Positions 6,146 to 13,197 of a DNA stretch of 22,445 nucleotides are shown here, piece by piece. The position numbers were made by a program, and so were the translations under genes. The DNA is from an uncultured Treponema sp. GTDB lineage: Bacteria; Spirochaetota; Spirochaetia; Treponematales; Treponemataceae. Where the stretch lies: positions 1 to 22,445 of the forward strand of contig CAMVJE010000022.1 of assembly GCA_947167745.1 (NCBI GenBank), written 5' to 3'. The first letter of the stretch is position 1. Each line of letters opens with the position of its first letter. The notes under the pieces were generated by a model. The model saw nothing but the letters and a program-made list of their open reading frames with translations, ran no database searches and was not told the DNA's origin.

Positions 6146-7465
6146 TTAAAACAAACGGCGAGCTTCCACATAGAAGCGCTTTTCGCTGGCTTCTCCCATG
6201 CTGAATGATTTTCGAGGTAGAGGACCGCGGCCGTTAATCGTTGCAAAGAAGCTGTCCTTTGCGATTGGTGGCAAAAGGATTGAGACGGCATTTTCTTTGT
6301 GACCAAGTTTTACTACATCATCCGTTCCGTGAATGTAGTCGATGTCGTTCTTTTTGTCCTTTGAATTTGCGTCCAAGTATTCGTCCAAAACTGGCTGCAA
6401 GGCGGCAATGGCCAAATCGGTGATTTCAGTTTCCAGCACGCAGAGTTTTTCTTTGCCACCTTCCGTGGTGATAAATCCGTAGCGGGCGCCTTTTGCCTTT
6501 TTGTCGGCGACGAAATCTTCCAGTTCCTTTTCGGATGCAAATGACTTCACTTGGCCGCCAAGTTTTTCTTCAATGAAGAGAATAAGCTTTCCGGCATCCT
6601 GATTGAAAATAACACGGTGAATCGGCTCGAAAGTAAGACCTTCGTCATAAATATTTACTATTTCGACAAGAGCGTAGCGGACAGGAGAATTGAGCAAACT
6701 ATCGCCTGAAAGAGTCTTTTTGTGCTCATCCCATACAGCTTTTGCTGTAGCCAGGGAGTGATTTCCATCGCCGACTGCAAAAAGGAAAGTATTTCCGTCT
6801 TTATCAGTACCAGATTTTGCAAGTGAAGAAAGGGCAGTTTCCAGAAGAGATGCAGCCTTTTCGCCTTTTAATGCCCAGCCTGTAATATGACCAGAATTCA
6901 GCATCAGCTCGCCGTCATAAACAGGAGTTTCACCTTTAGCAAGTTTACCGGCTCCGCCAACAAGCTCATCTTTAGGGTCGTTTGCAAGAAGCATGATATG
7001 GGGAAGTTCAAGAGCCGCTCCGGTTCTGATTTTCATTCGTGGAGGAATTCGCTCAGGCACGGTGGCTTCCGTGGCACGAATCAGGGCCTTTGAGTCAGGC
7101 TTCCACTCGTACTTTTCCAAATCCACCGCCAGAACAAGGCCTTTTCTCGTCCGTCCGTACTCAGTTTTCCGCTCGATGTAAATACATTCCTCGCCGGAAG
7201 CAAAAATCCCGGAGTCAAGGTAAGATTTCATCGTCTCATGGATTTTTTTGATGCGCTCATCGCCGTTACCGTCATTCAAATAGACTTCCGGGAAAATCAG
7301 ATTGAGCGTAGAGGGATTTGCCCCCGCCGCTTCTTTAGCATTTGCCCAATATTCTTTATCCTGAGTGTACTGGTCGCAGGCAATCACAGACCAAGATTTC
7401 AAATCAACAGTTTTTGGAAGCAGAATTTCAGGAATCTGCACGCCGTATTTTTCAAAAGTTTTCAT
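6146..7465 (-). CDS. DUF1015 family protein (COG4198-type)
   Basis: A 439-residue cytosolic protein of a widespread uncharacterised family. Typical blocks are GVQIPEILLPKTVDLKSWSV, IACDQYTQDKEYW, RATEATVPERIPPRMKIR (131-147) and the hallmark VGDGNHSLATAK (231-242), equivalent to the DGHHR-type motif of relatives. Biochemical function is not established. A distant relation to the ParB/Srx nucleotide-binding fold has been suggested, which I recall but cannot verify here. The start at 7465 is chosen because the family-conserved N-terminus begins there. The longer frame from 7576 would translate the dispersed repeat at 7538-7563. TGCTATAAT (7483-7475) lies nine bases upstream of the ATG with no Shine-Dalgarno. 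Confidence 0.85.
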   Translation of the reverse strand: MKTFEKYGVQIPEILLPKTVDLKSWSVIACDQYTQDKEYWANAKEAAGANPSTLNLIFPEVYLNDGNGDERIKKIHETMKSYLDSGIFASGEECIYIERKTEYGRTRKGLVLAVDLEKYEWKPDSKALIRATEATVPERIPPRMKIRTGAALELPHIMLLANDPKDELVGGAGKLAKGETPVYDGELMLNSGHITGWALKGEKAASLLETALSSLAKSGTDKDGNTFLFAVGDGNHSLATAKAVWDEHKKTLSGDSLLNSPVRYALVEIVNIYDEGLTFEPIHRVIFNQDAGKLILFIEEKLGGQVKSFASEKELEDFVADKKAKGARYGFITTEGGKEKLCVLETEITDLAIAALQPVLDEYLDANSKDKKNDIDYIHGTDDVVKLGHKENAVSILLPPIAKDSFFATINGRGPLPRKSFSMGEASEKRFYVEARRLF

Positions 7466-7474
7466 AATGAGAGA

Positions 7475-7483
7475 ATTATAGCA
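7475..7483 (-). promoter_or_regulatory. Extended -10 promoter of the DUF1015 gene
   Basis: On the minus strand TGC-TATAAT is a perfect extended -10, nine bases before the ATG at 7465. The predicted transcription start is within about three bases of the start codon, so the mRNA would be leaderless or nearly so. Confidence 0.6.
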
Positions 7484-7537
7484 TAGAAAATGGGGGAAGT
7501 CTCCCCCCCTGGGAAGCGGCACTGCATAGCAGGGCTG

Positions 7538-7563
7538 TCTCCCGAAGAGCTGTGCTCGTAGGG
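7538..7563 (+). repeat. Second copy of a 26-bp dispersed repeat
   Basis: Identical except for one base to the reverse complement of 797-822. It contains a GAGC-TGT-GCTC mini-hairpin, and CTGC-ATA-GCAG lies just upstream. It sits in the divergent gap between the DUF1015 gene and rpoN, directly before the heptad array. Confidence 0.8.
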
Positions 7564-7574
7564 CGCCAATTTTC

Positions 7575-7637
7575 ATTAATTTCCTCCCATTCCTAATTGC
7601 TAATTGCTAATTTCTCATTTCTAATTCCTAATTTTTG
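7575..7637 (+). repeat. Nine-unit AT-rich heptad array before rpoN
   Basis: Consecutive 7-mers are ATTAATT, TCCTCCC, ATTCCTA, ATTGCTA, ATTGCTA, ATTTCTC, ATTTCTA, ATTCCTA, ATTTTTG. The array ends just before the rpoN -10-like TATGAT. Confidence 0.8.
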
Positions 7638-7640
7638 TTA

Positions 7641-7653
7641 TATGATAGAATCA
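7641..7653 (+). promoter_or_regulatory. Probable rpoN -10 hexamer placed for leaderless transcription
   Basis: TATGAT (7641-7646), six bases, then the ATG at 7653. This is the same hexamer and spacing as at parA. No Shine-Dalgarno sequence is visible. Confidence 0.4.
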
Positions 7654-9203
7654 TGGCCGATTTCCCGCAGATGTCCTTTCAGCAGCGTACTTCTCAAAAC
7701 ATGGCTCAGACACAAGTTCAGAAAATGAGCCAGACGCAAATCATGTCGCTGAATCTTCTGGCCATGTCTTCGCAAGACTTACGAAAGGAAATTTACGCTC
7801 AGGCAAGTAAAAACCCTGCATTGGAAATTCTGCACGACTCCCTGGAATCCGGTGTTTCTTCTTCACGCACGGAAGTTCCTGCTCCTTCAAGATTTTCGGA
7901 CAACACTCACTACGGACAAGTTTCTGCCGGAGGAAGGGAAGCCAGCGACAATTTTCAGGCCGCTCTTGAAAGTAATGCTGACGAAAGGGAGACTCTGGCA
8001 GACCATCTTGAGCATCAGCTTAATGCAATGAACATCAGTGATGAAGAAAAAGCTCTCTGCCTCAAGCTCATTTACAATTTGGACGAAAAAGGATTTCACA
8101 TTCTGGCGCCAGTATCTTTTTTAAATCCACAAAATCCCCTTCATACTCAGGATTTTTTAAATCGCTGTCTTTGTATGGTTCAGCACCTCGATCCGGTAGG
8201 AACCTGCACTAACAATTTCAGGGAAAGTCTTTTCGTTCAGGCCAAAATTTCGGGTACTGCCAGCAATCTTGCCCTTTTTCTTTTGGAAACAAACGAGCAT
8301 TTTGATTTTCTAAATCCACCACAGGCTCCGAAAATCCAGAAAAAACTCTCTGACTGTCTCTCACAGCAAAAAAAATTGAAATTCACTTCCGAAGAAGGTC
8401 TTTCCCTCACAAAAAACGACATTTCAATCGAAGAAATAGAAATCGCCCTCAATTTCATCAAGACACTTGATCCCTACCCCGCCCGAAATTTTGGTTCAAA
8501 GGCCACGAATTATGTTGCCCCCGATGTGATTGTCACAAAAAACCCCGAAGCAGAGGAAGGGGAAGCGGAATTCACTGTTACTTTTGCCAGGGAATTCTTA
8601 CCCAAAGTAGGCCTTTCAAAAGATTACACGGCTCTTATCAATTCAACAGAAAATATTCCCAATGACGGAAGCGAAAAATCCGAGCGGAAAAAGGCCGAGC
8701 TTAAATTCGCGAAGAACAGCGTAAACGAGGCAAAAGTCTTTATCGACAGCGTTCTCTACAGGGAAAGCACCATCCTAAAAGCCGCCCAGGAAATCGTAGC
8801 CGCCCAGAGCGAATTTTTAAAAAAAGGCCCCCGCTATCTTGCACCCTTGCGGCAAAAAGACATTGCAGAAAAGCTTGGCGTTCACGAAACTACAATTTCC
8901 CGCATGGCAAGCTCCAAATACCTGGCCTGCGAGTGGGGTATTTTTCCCATCAGCTATTTTTTCACGAATGCAGTCAGTGGAGAAACTTCAAACTCTCCTT
9001 CAAGCAAAGAAAGTTCTCCTCTTTCAAAAGAATCCGTCAAATACGAAATCGCGGAAATTCTTGAGGCTCACAAAAACGATAAAAAAGCCCTTTCCGACCA
9101 GAAAATCTCAGACTTACTGGCGGAAAAGGGCATAAAAGTCGCCCGCCGAACCGTAGCCAAATACCGTGGCGAGCTGAATATTAATTCAAGTTACGAGCGG
9201 TGA
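7653..9203 (+). CDS. rpoN: RNA polymerase sigma-54 factor
   Basis: A 516-residue alternative sigma factor that recognises -24/-12 promoters and needs AAA+ activators. Region I is Gln/Ser-rich (about 18-60: QTQVQKMSQTQIMSLNLLAM, then ASKNPALEI). The core-binding domain has LDPVGTCTNNFRESLFVQA and IKTLDPYPARNFG. The DNA-binding HTH is LRQKDIAEKLGVHETTISRM (about 412-431), followed by KYLACEWGIFPISYFF. The RpoN box ARRTVAKYR is near 497-505, ten residues from the C-terminus. It is slightly longer than many homologues, with a low-complexity Ser/Lys linker before the C-terminal domain. The ATG at 7653 is preferred over the upstream TTG at 7635, which lies in the heptad array. The stop is directly abutted by the convergent toxin gene stop. 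No enhancer-binding protein gene is visible in the window. Confidence 0.93.
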   Translation: MADFPQMSFQQRTSQNMAQTQVQKMSQTQIMSLNLLAMSSQDLRKEIYAQASKNPALEILHDSLESGVSSSRTEVPAPSRFSDNTHYGQVSAGGREASDNFQAALESNADERETLADHLEHQLNAMNISDEEKALCLKLIYNLDEKGFHILAPVSFLNPQNPLHTQDFLNRCLCMVQHLDPVGTCTNNFRESLFVQAKISGTASNLALFLLETNEHFDFLNPPQAPKIQKKLSDCLSQQKKLKFTSEEGLSLTKNDISIEEIEIALNFIKTLDPYPARNFGSKATNYVAPDVIVTKNPEAEEGEAEFTVTFAREFLPKVGLSKDYTALINSTENIPNDGSEKSERKKAELKFAKNSVNEAKVFIDSVLYRESTILKAAQEIVAAQSEFLKKGPRYLAPLRQKDIAEKLGVHETTISRMASSKYLACEWGIFPISYFFTNAVSGETSNSPSSKESSPLSKESVKYEIAEILEAHKNDKKALSDQKISDLLAEKGIKVARRTVAKYRGELNINSSYER

Positions 9204-9638
9204 TTATTCCTCAAACCAGTTTTCCATCATGAGGGGCGAAACTTCCTGAATCGGCTCGAAGTGCTTTGTATTCCTTGTGACAAGAATCATGCAATTTGAC
9301 ACGGCAATCGACGCGATTTGTGAATCGGGGAACTCAATCGACCTGCCTTTTTCTTTGAGACGGGAACGAATATCCGCATGAATCCAGGCCGCATGATTGT
9401 CGTAGTGGATAACACCGTACTTTGCCTGAATGTCATTGACTAAATCTTCAAATAAAGCCTGTTTTTTCTTGCCTTCCGCCATTATATTCACGCCGTAAAG
9501 CAATTCATTCCAGACGGTTGAAGGAATGGCACAAAATTTTTCGTTTTTATGAATCATCCGAACGATATTTTCATTTGGTTTTGGCTTAAAGACCTCAGAA
9601 ATAATATTCGTATCCAGCAAATAGAAAGGTTTTACCAT
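9204..9638 (-). CDS. PIN-domain ribonuclease toxin, VapC type
   Basis: A 144-residue type II toxin, expected to be a metal-dependent endoribonuclease. Acidic PIN residues are visible: D9 in FYLLDTNIISE, E45 in VWNELLYG and D105 in FPDSQIASIA, followed by LVTRNTKHF, where N123 occupies the position that is Asp/Asn in relatives. The ATG at 9638 is chosen because GAGGTG lies five bases upstream. A GTG at 9644 would overlap the antitoxin stop. It follows the antitoxin gene by two bases. Its stop (9206-9204) abuts the rpoN stop (9201-9203) with no gap, and no terminator hairpin is visible between the two convergent units. Confidence 0.9.
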   Translation of the reverse strand: MVKPFYLLDTNIISEVFKPKPNENIVRMIHKNEKFCAIPSTVWNELLYGVNIMAEGKKKQALFEDLVNDIQAKYGVIHYDNHAAWIHADIRSRLKEKGRSIEFPDSQIASIAVSNCMILVTRNTKHFEPIQEVSPLMMENWFEE

Positions 9639-9640
9639 GC

Positions 9641-9943
9641 TCACACCTCATCAAAGATGTGCTCATCGCCAGCACGACCGAAACAATCTCGTTCCCGAAG
9701 AGAATCGAAATATTCAGTATAATCAAAATCATCGTCATCAAGACCATATTTCTTGTGTCGTTCCCGAATTGTCTCCACGACGCTTTTTGACTTTGAGACC
9801 GACATGGCTTCGTAATCTTCTTTTGAAATGATAAAAGCGACTTCCTTGTTACGGCGGCTGATGGCGACAGGTCCTTCAGTTTCGGCCTTGTGGACAAAAA
9901 ATGGCAGGCGGTTTTTCGCCTCAAAAATCGGCACAGCGTTCAT
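9641..9943 (-). CDS. Phd/YefM-type antitoxin
   Basis: A 100-residue antitoxin partner of the adjacent PIN toxin. The N-terminal fold block FEAKNRLPFFVHKAE, then GPVAISRRNKEVAFIISKED, matches the DNA-binding Phd/YefM domain (autorepression). The acidic C-terminal half (LDDDDFDYTEYFD) is the likely toxin-neutralising tail. A strong GGAGGAG precedes the ATG at 9943. Pairing a Phd-type antitoxin with a PIN toxin is common. Regulation is probably through the promoter and palindromic region at 9973-10018. Confidence 0.87.
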   Translation of the reverse strand: MNAVPIFEAKNRLPFFVHKAETEGPVAISRRNKEVAFIISKEDYEAMSVSKSKSVVETIRERHKKYGLDDDDFDYTEYFDSLRERDCFGRAGDEHIFDEV

Positions 9944-9972
9944 AAGCTCCTCCAGAATCAGAATCTAAAGGA

Positions 9973-10018
9973 AGTATAAATGCCTTTATAGCTATCTGTC
10001 AATTAAATAGCCATATAC
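9973..10018 (-). promoter_or_regulatory. Promoter and candidate operator of the toxin-antitoxin pair
   Basis: On the minus strand TTGACA (10002-9997), an 18-bp spacer and TATACT (9978-9973) lie 30 bp before the antitoxin ATG. The region is symmetric: AGTATA (9973-9978) is mirrored by TATACT (10013-10018), with TATAGCTAT (9988-9995 region) and ATAGC near 10007 between them. This fits an autorepressor site; binding is inferred. Confidence 0.6.
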
Positions 10019-10019
10019 T

Positions 10020-10040
10020 GCATTATAAATTATGCATTGC
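10020..10040. repeat. AT-rich heptad array overlapping the PHP gene stop
   Basis: Three 7-mers GCATTAT, AAATTAT, GCATTGC. The array supplies the last codons and stop of the PHP phosphoesterase gene. Confidence 0.5.
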
Positions 10041-10920
10041 TCTTACACCACTCCGTTTCCCGCCAGTCAAAATCCCCAAGATGGGGCAGAAGTTCTTCAA
10101 AATAAAAGCGGTCTTCTATCTTGCGGTCTCCGCTTGTTTTTCCCAAATGCCGGTCTGCCCTTACGCCCTTACCATGAAAATCACTTCCAGCTGTAACAAA
10201 CATTCCCAGTTTTTTTGCCAGCTGTTCAAGTTTAAATCCTTCGTTGATTCTTGCCGCCGGGTGCCATGCTTCAAGCCCTTGAACTCCGTGATTTTTGATT
10301 TTCTCAATTGTTTCTTCCATTTTGCCCCATGAAACATAAAGAGACAGTGGATGAGCTAGAACTGGAAGGCCACCAGCCGAGAGAATTGCTTCAACAGCTA
10401 CATCCAAATCCGCTCCATCATGAGTGGCATAATAAGGCCGTCCCTTTCCCAAATACCTGTCAAAAGCATCCTGTCTGTGCTTAACCTTCCCGATTTTTAT
10501 CAAATATGATGCAAAATGCGGACGTCCAATCTGACTTTCCTTAAACATGCCTTCGATTTCTTCAAGGCTAACATCAATTCCGTCCTGATTCATTTTTTCG
10601 ATGATTTCCTGATTGCGCTTTCGGCGACATTCCGTTAAATCAGTGACTAAGTCTTGTAAATCCTGTGAATATCGTCTGAGCCCCATTCCCAAAAGATGAA
10701 ATTCCCCGCTTGGCCAGCGCACATTAATTTCGATTCCAGGGAGAAAAATAATACCACTTTCACTTTTAGCACAAACATTTGCAGCCTCATAAAGTCCGTC
10801 AACCGTATCATGGTCAGTAAGTGCCCAAACTTTCAAATTTTTTTCAATCGCGTATTCTGCGGCTTCTTTTGGGCTGAAAACTCCGTCAGAGGCAGAAGAA
10901 TGGGAATGCAAGTCAATCAT
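10030..10920 (-). CDS. PHP-domain phosphoesterase (TrpH/YciV-like)
   Basis: A 296-residue metal-dependent phosphatase or nuclease of the PHP superfamily. Metal ligands are visible in order: H5 and H7 (LHSHSSASDG), the TDHDT motif at 35-39, E64 (PGIEINV), H135 (GRPHFA), H190 (LAHP), and D247/H249 (AGSDFHG). Relatives act on nucleoside 3',5'-bisphosphates or trim RNA 5' ends; the exact substrate here is not determined. The ATG at 10920 puts the first histidine at residue 5, as in the family. TGCTATTAT lies seven bases upstream with no Shine-Dalgarno. It is divergent from the cyclic-nucleotide regulator gene. Confidence 0.9.
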   Translation of the reverse strand: MIDLHSHSSASDGVFSPKEAAEYAIEKNLKVWALTDHDTVDGLYEAANVCAKSESGIIFLPGIEINVRWPSGEFHLLGMGLRRYSQDLQDLVTDLTECRRKRNQEIIEKMNQDGIDVSLEEIEGMFKESQIGRPHFASYLIKIGKVKHRQDAFDRYLGKGRPYYATHDGADLDVAVEAILSAGGLPVLAHPLSLYVSWGKMEETIEKIKNHGVQGLEAWHPAARINEGFKLEQLAKKLGMFVTAGSDFHGKGVRADRHLGKTSGDRKIEDRFYFEELLPHLGDFDWRETEWCKSNA

Positions 10921-10927
10921 AAAAAAA

Positions 10928-10966
10928 ATAATAGCATATTTTCAACTCTTGTGTTATACTTATAAT
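10928..10966. promoter_or_regulatory. Back-to-back promoters of the PHP gene and the cyclic-nucleotide regulator
   Basis: Minus strand: TGC-TATTAT (10936-10928) for the PHP gene. Plus strand: TGT-TATACT (10952-10960) overlapping a TATAAT at 10961-10966 for the regulator. The two -10 regions are less than 30 bp apart, so their upstream contacts must overlap and mutual interference is likely. Confidence 0.55.
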
Positions 10967-11004
10967 GATTTTCTTTGATTTTTTGAATCGGGAGCACAGA
11001 AAGT

Positions 11005-12243
11005 ATGCCAAAGGCGATTTCATACACAAAAGGTTCAATAATTTATTTTGAAGGTGATACTGATGACCGTGTATTCATTCTGCAAAAAGGTCGTGTCGTT
11101 ATCACTACAACCGATGTCGAAACAAAACTCCAGACAACAGAACAGGTCAAACAGGGTGAATTTTTTGGCGTAAAATCAGCAATCGGTCATTTCCCCCGCG
11201 AAGAAACCGTAATGACTCTCGAAGAATCAACATGTATTGCAATGTCCTCACAGGAATTTGAGGCTCTTTTCAGCAATAACAAGCAGCTTATCATGAAGAT
11301 GCTCAAAGTCTTCTCAAATCAGTTGCGCCAGATTCACAAAAAAACAGAGTCTGTTCTCAACAAAAATGATTCTGTAAACCAAATGAGCGGTCTCTACTCA
11401 GTCGCAAAAGCATTCTACGATGACAGCAAGTGGCAGAGTTGCTTTGATGTTTGTACAACATACCTCAAACTGTATCCGCTCGCGCCACATGTAAAAGAAA
11501 TAAAAGAAATGCTTCTCAAGGCTAATGCCTATGTCAAAAAAGGAATTTCCTCTAATGACAGCTATGATGAAGAAGTTTCAGAAGGCGGAAGTTCAATCAA
11601 GCTTTTTGAGCTTCCTGCATTCAAGCGTTTCGAAAAACACTACGAAAACGGTCAGGTCATCATCACTGAATTTGAAAGAGGTGAAACATTCTACCTCATC
11701 CAAAGTGGTACGGTTCAGCTTACGAAATGCGTAAACGAGTCAAATAAAAACCTCGACATCTTAAAGCCAGGTGAATTTTTCGGCGAAATGGCAATTCTTG
11801 ATAATTCACCCCGTTCAGCAACCTGTGTAGCCCGCGGTCATGTAGAGTGTCTCGAATTTAACAAGGCAAACTTTGAAATGCTAATTACAGGCAATCCTCA
11901 GCTGGCCCTAATTCTTCTTAAACTTTTCTGCAAACGAATCTACGATCAAAAACGCCGTCTCAAGATTCTCGTTATCCCTGATGCACAGGCCCGACTCGCT
12001 GATGTTTTCTGTATGTTCAACGAGATGAATCCTGTTCCGGTAACCGCAGACCGAAAACGAAAATTCAATGTTACAGAGTCAGATATCGTTCACTGGTCAG
12101 GATTACCGCCAAATGTTGTAAAAGACGAAATGAAGCATTTTACAATGTCGCGCAAGGTAGAAATATTCGACAACTATATGATTGTTAACAACATTGCCGA
12201 CATGCAGCGAATCGTTGATTCCCGCACAAATACTAAAAAATAG
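11005..12243 (+). CDS. Tandem cyclic-nucleotide-binding-domain regulator with Crp-like C-terminal helix-turn-helix
   Basis: A 412-residue cytosolic protein. The first cNMP-binding fold is about 5-115, a helical TPR-like linker is at 130-178 (LYSVAKAFYDDSKWQSCFDV), an acidic hinge is at 183-196, and the second cNMP-binding fold is about 205-325. A C-terminal segment (350-400: FNVTESDIVHWSGLPPNVV) resembles the winged helix of Crp proteins. The second domain has a canonical phosphate-binding cassette GEFFGEMAILDNSPRSATC (257-275) with E261 and R270. The first has GEFFGVKSAIGHFPREETV (51-69), lacking the Glu (V56), so it may not bind nucleotide classically. GGAG (10991-10994) lies ten bases before the ATG. 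The DNA-binding role is inferred. Confidence 0.83.
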   Translation: MPKAISYTKGSIIYFEGDTDDRVFILQKGRVVITTTDVETKLQTTEQVKQGEFFGVKSAIGHFPREETVMTLEESTCIAMSSQEFEALFSNNKQLIMKMLKVFSNQLRQIHKKTESVLNKNDSVNQMSGLYSVAKAFYDDSKWQSCFDVCTTYLKLYPLAPHVKEIKEMLLKANAYVKKGISSNDSYDEEVSEGGSSIKLFELPAFKRFEKHYENGQVIITEFERGETFYLIQSGTVQLTKCVNESNKNLDILKPGEFFGEMAILDNSPRSATCVARGHVECLEFNKANFEMLITGNPQLALILLKLFCKRIYDQKRRLKILVIPDAQARLADVFCMFNEMNPVPVTADRKRKFNVTESDIVHWSGLPPNVVKDEMKHFTMSRKVEIFDNYMIVNNIADMQRIVDSRTNTKK

Positions 12244-12254
12244 CTCCCATAGTA

Positions 12255-12295
12255 CAAAAAAAGGGGATGCCTGGTATTTCCAAGCATCCCCCTTT
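12255..12295. terminator. Bidirectional terminator between regulator and chemoreceptor genes
   Basis: The A-run and stem AAAGGGGATGC...TGG (about 12260-12274) pair with CCA...GCATCCCC...TTT around a short TATTT loop. The stem lies between two converging stops (12243 and 12310), flanked by A-rich sequence on the left and T on the right. Confidence 0.75.
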
Positions 12296-12309
12296 CATTT
12301 TATGGCTTT

Positions 12310-13194
12310 TTAATTCTGACTCTGCAGGTCCTTGAAAATCGCCTTCAGTTCGTATACGAATGAATACAAATCGTTGAAAAGCATCTCGTTTTCGCTTGCA
12401 CATTTTACGAAGACCTTGAGATTGTCTTCGCTGATTTGCTCCGTTCGCTTTACATTGTTGATTACATTGTTGATTCCGCGAACATTATTTTCGATTACGG
12501 TACCGATTCGGCTGATACTCATATTACTTGAAGAGTTTGCCTCGCGGACCGATGCGAAGGTGTTAAGGGTGTTTTCTGTTTCGCTGGCAAGGTTTTCAAG
12601 GGAAGAAGTGTTCTTCTGAGTGATTTTTTCAAGATTAGAGATTGAAGATACAAGATTCTCTACATTCATTTTAATTTCTTCAGAAGTTTTACTGGTGTCA
12701 TTTGAAAGTTTTTTAACCTCATTTGCAATAACACGGAAGCCTTTTCCGGCATTTCCTGCGCGGGCAGCTTCGATTGATGCGTTAAATGAAAGCAAATTGG
12801 TCTGAGCTGAAATATTCTGAATATCGTTAATCTGATTTGAAATAATCTTGGCCTGAGAAATAAGATTCTCAAACTGGGCAGCATATTTACGCTGTTCCTG
12901 CTCGATTTCATCAACTGAATTGCGGAGATTTTTAATTGCATCTGCAATAATTCCAAGACGCTGAATATTTCCTTCAACGCTGGCGGAAATCTGGCGGTTG
13001 CCTTCTTCCATCTCTGATGTATCGTCTAGAAGCTGCTGAAGGGCTTCCTGCTGCTCCTGGGCTGCTTTTGCCTGAGAATCCCGGCTTTCAAGGTAAGTCT
13101 TAAGAAAATCGCCACCAATAGCATCTTTTGCAAGATACTGAATTAAGATTTCAACGGTATCGATTCCGCTTTTTATGAGATTTAATGATTCCAT
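12310..13194 (-). CDS. Soluble methyl-accepting chemotaxis protein signalling domain
   Basis: A 294-residue chemoreceptor with no membrane segment or recognisable sensor domain. It is almost wholly coiled coil. The hairpin tip that contacts CheA/CheW is at 129-164 ([20 protein letters not shown], then [16 protein letters not shown]), close to the universal QTNLLALNAAIEAARAGE consensus. The N-terminal 60 residues ([20 protein letters not shown]) are helical and may dock a partner. The ATG lies three bases after the FIST gene stop, with GGGAG and AGG just upstream, so the two are coexpressed. The natural reading is that the FIST protein binds ligand and this protein relays the signal; this is inferred from context. 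Confidence 0.9.
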   Translation of the reverse strand: MESLNLIKSGIDTVEILIQYLAKDAIGGDFLKTYLESRDSQAKAAQEQQEALQQLLDDTSEMEEGNRQISASVEGNIQRLGIIADAIKNLRNSVDEIEQEQRKYAAQFENLISQAKIISNQINDIQNISAQTNLLSFNASIEAARAGNAGKGFRVIANEVKKLSNDTSKTSEEIKMNVENLVSSISNLEKITQKNTSSLENLASETENTLNTFASVREANSSSNMSISRIGTVIENNVRGINNVINNVKRTEQISEDNLKVFVKCASENEMLFNDLYSFVYELKAIFKDLQSQN

Positions 13195-13197
13195 CCT

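Noticed and set aside
7466..7576. N-terminal extension of the DUF1015 protein (37 extra residues)
   Set aside because: It would translate a dispersed repeat, and the family-conserved N-terminus begins at the inner ATG at 7465.
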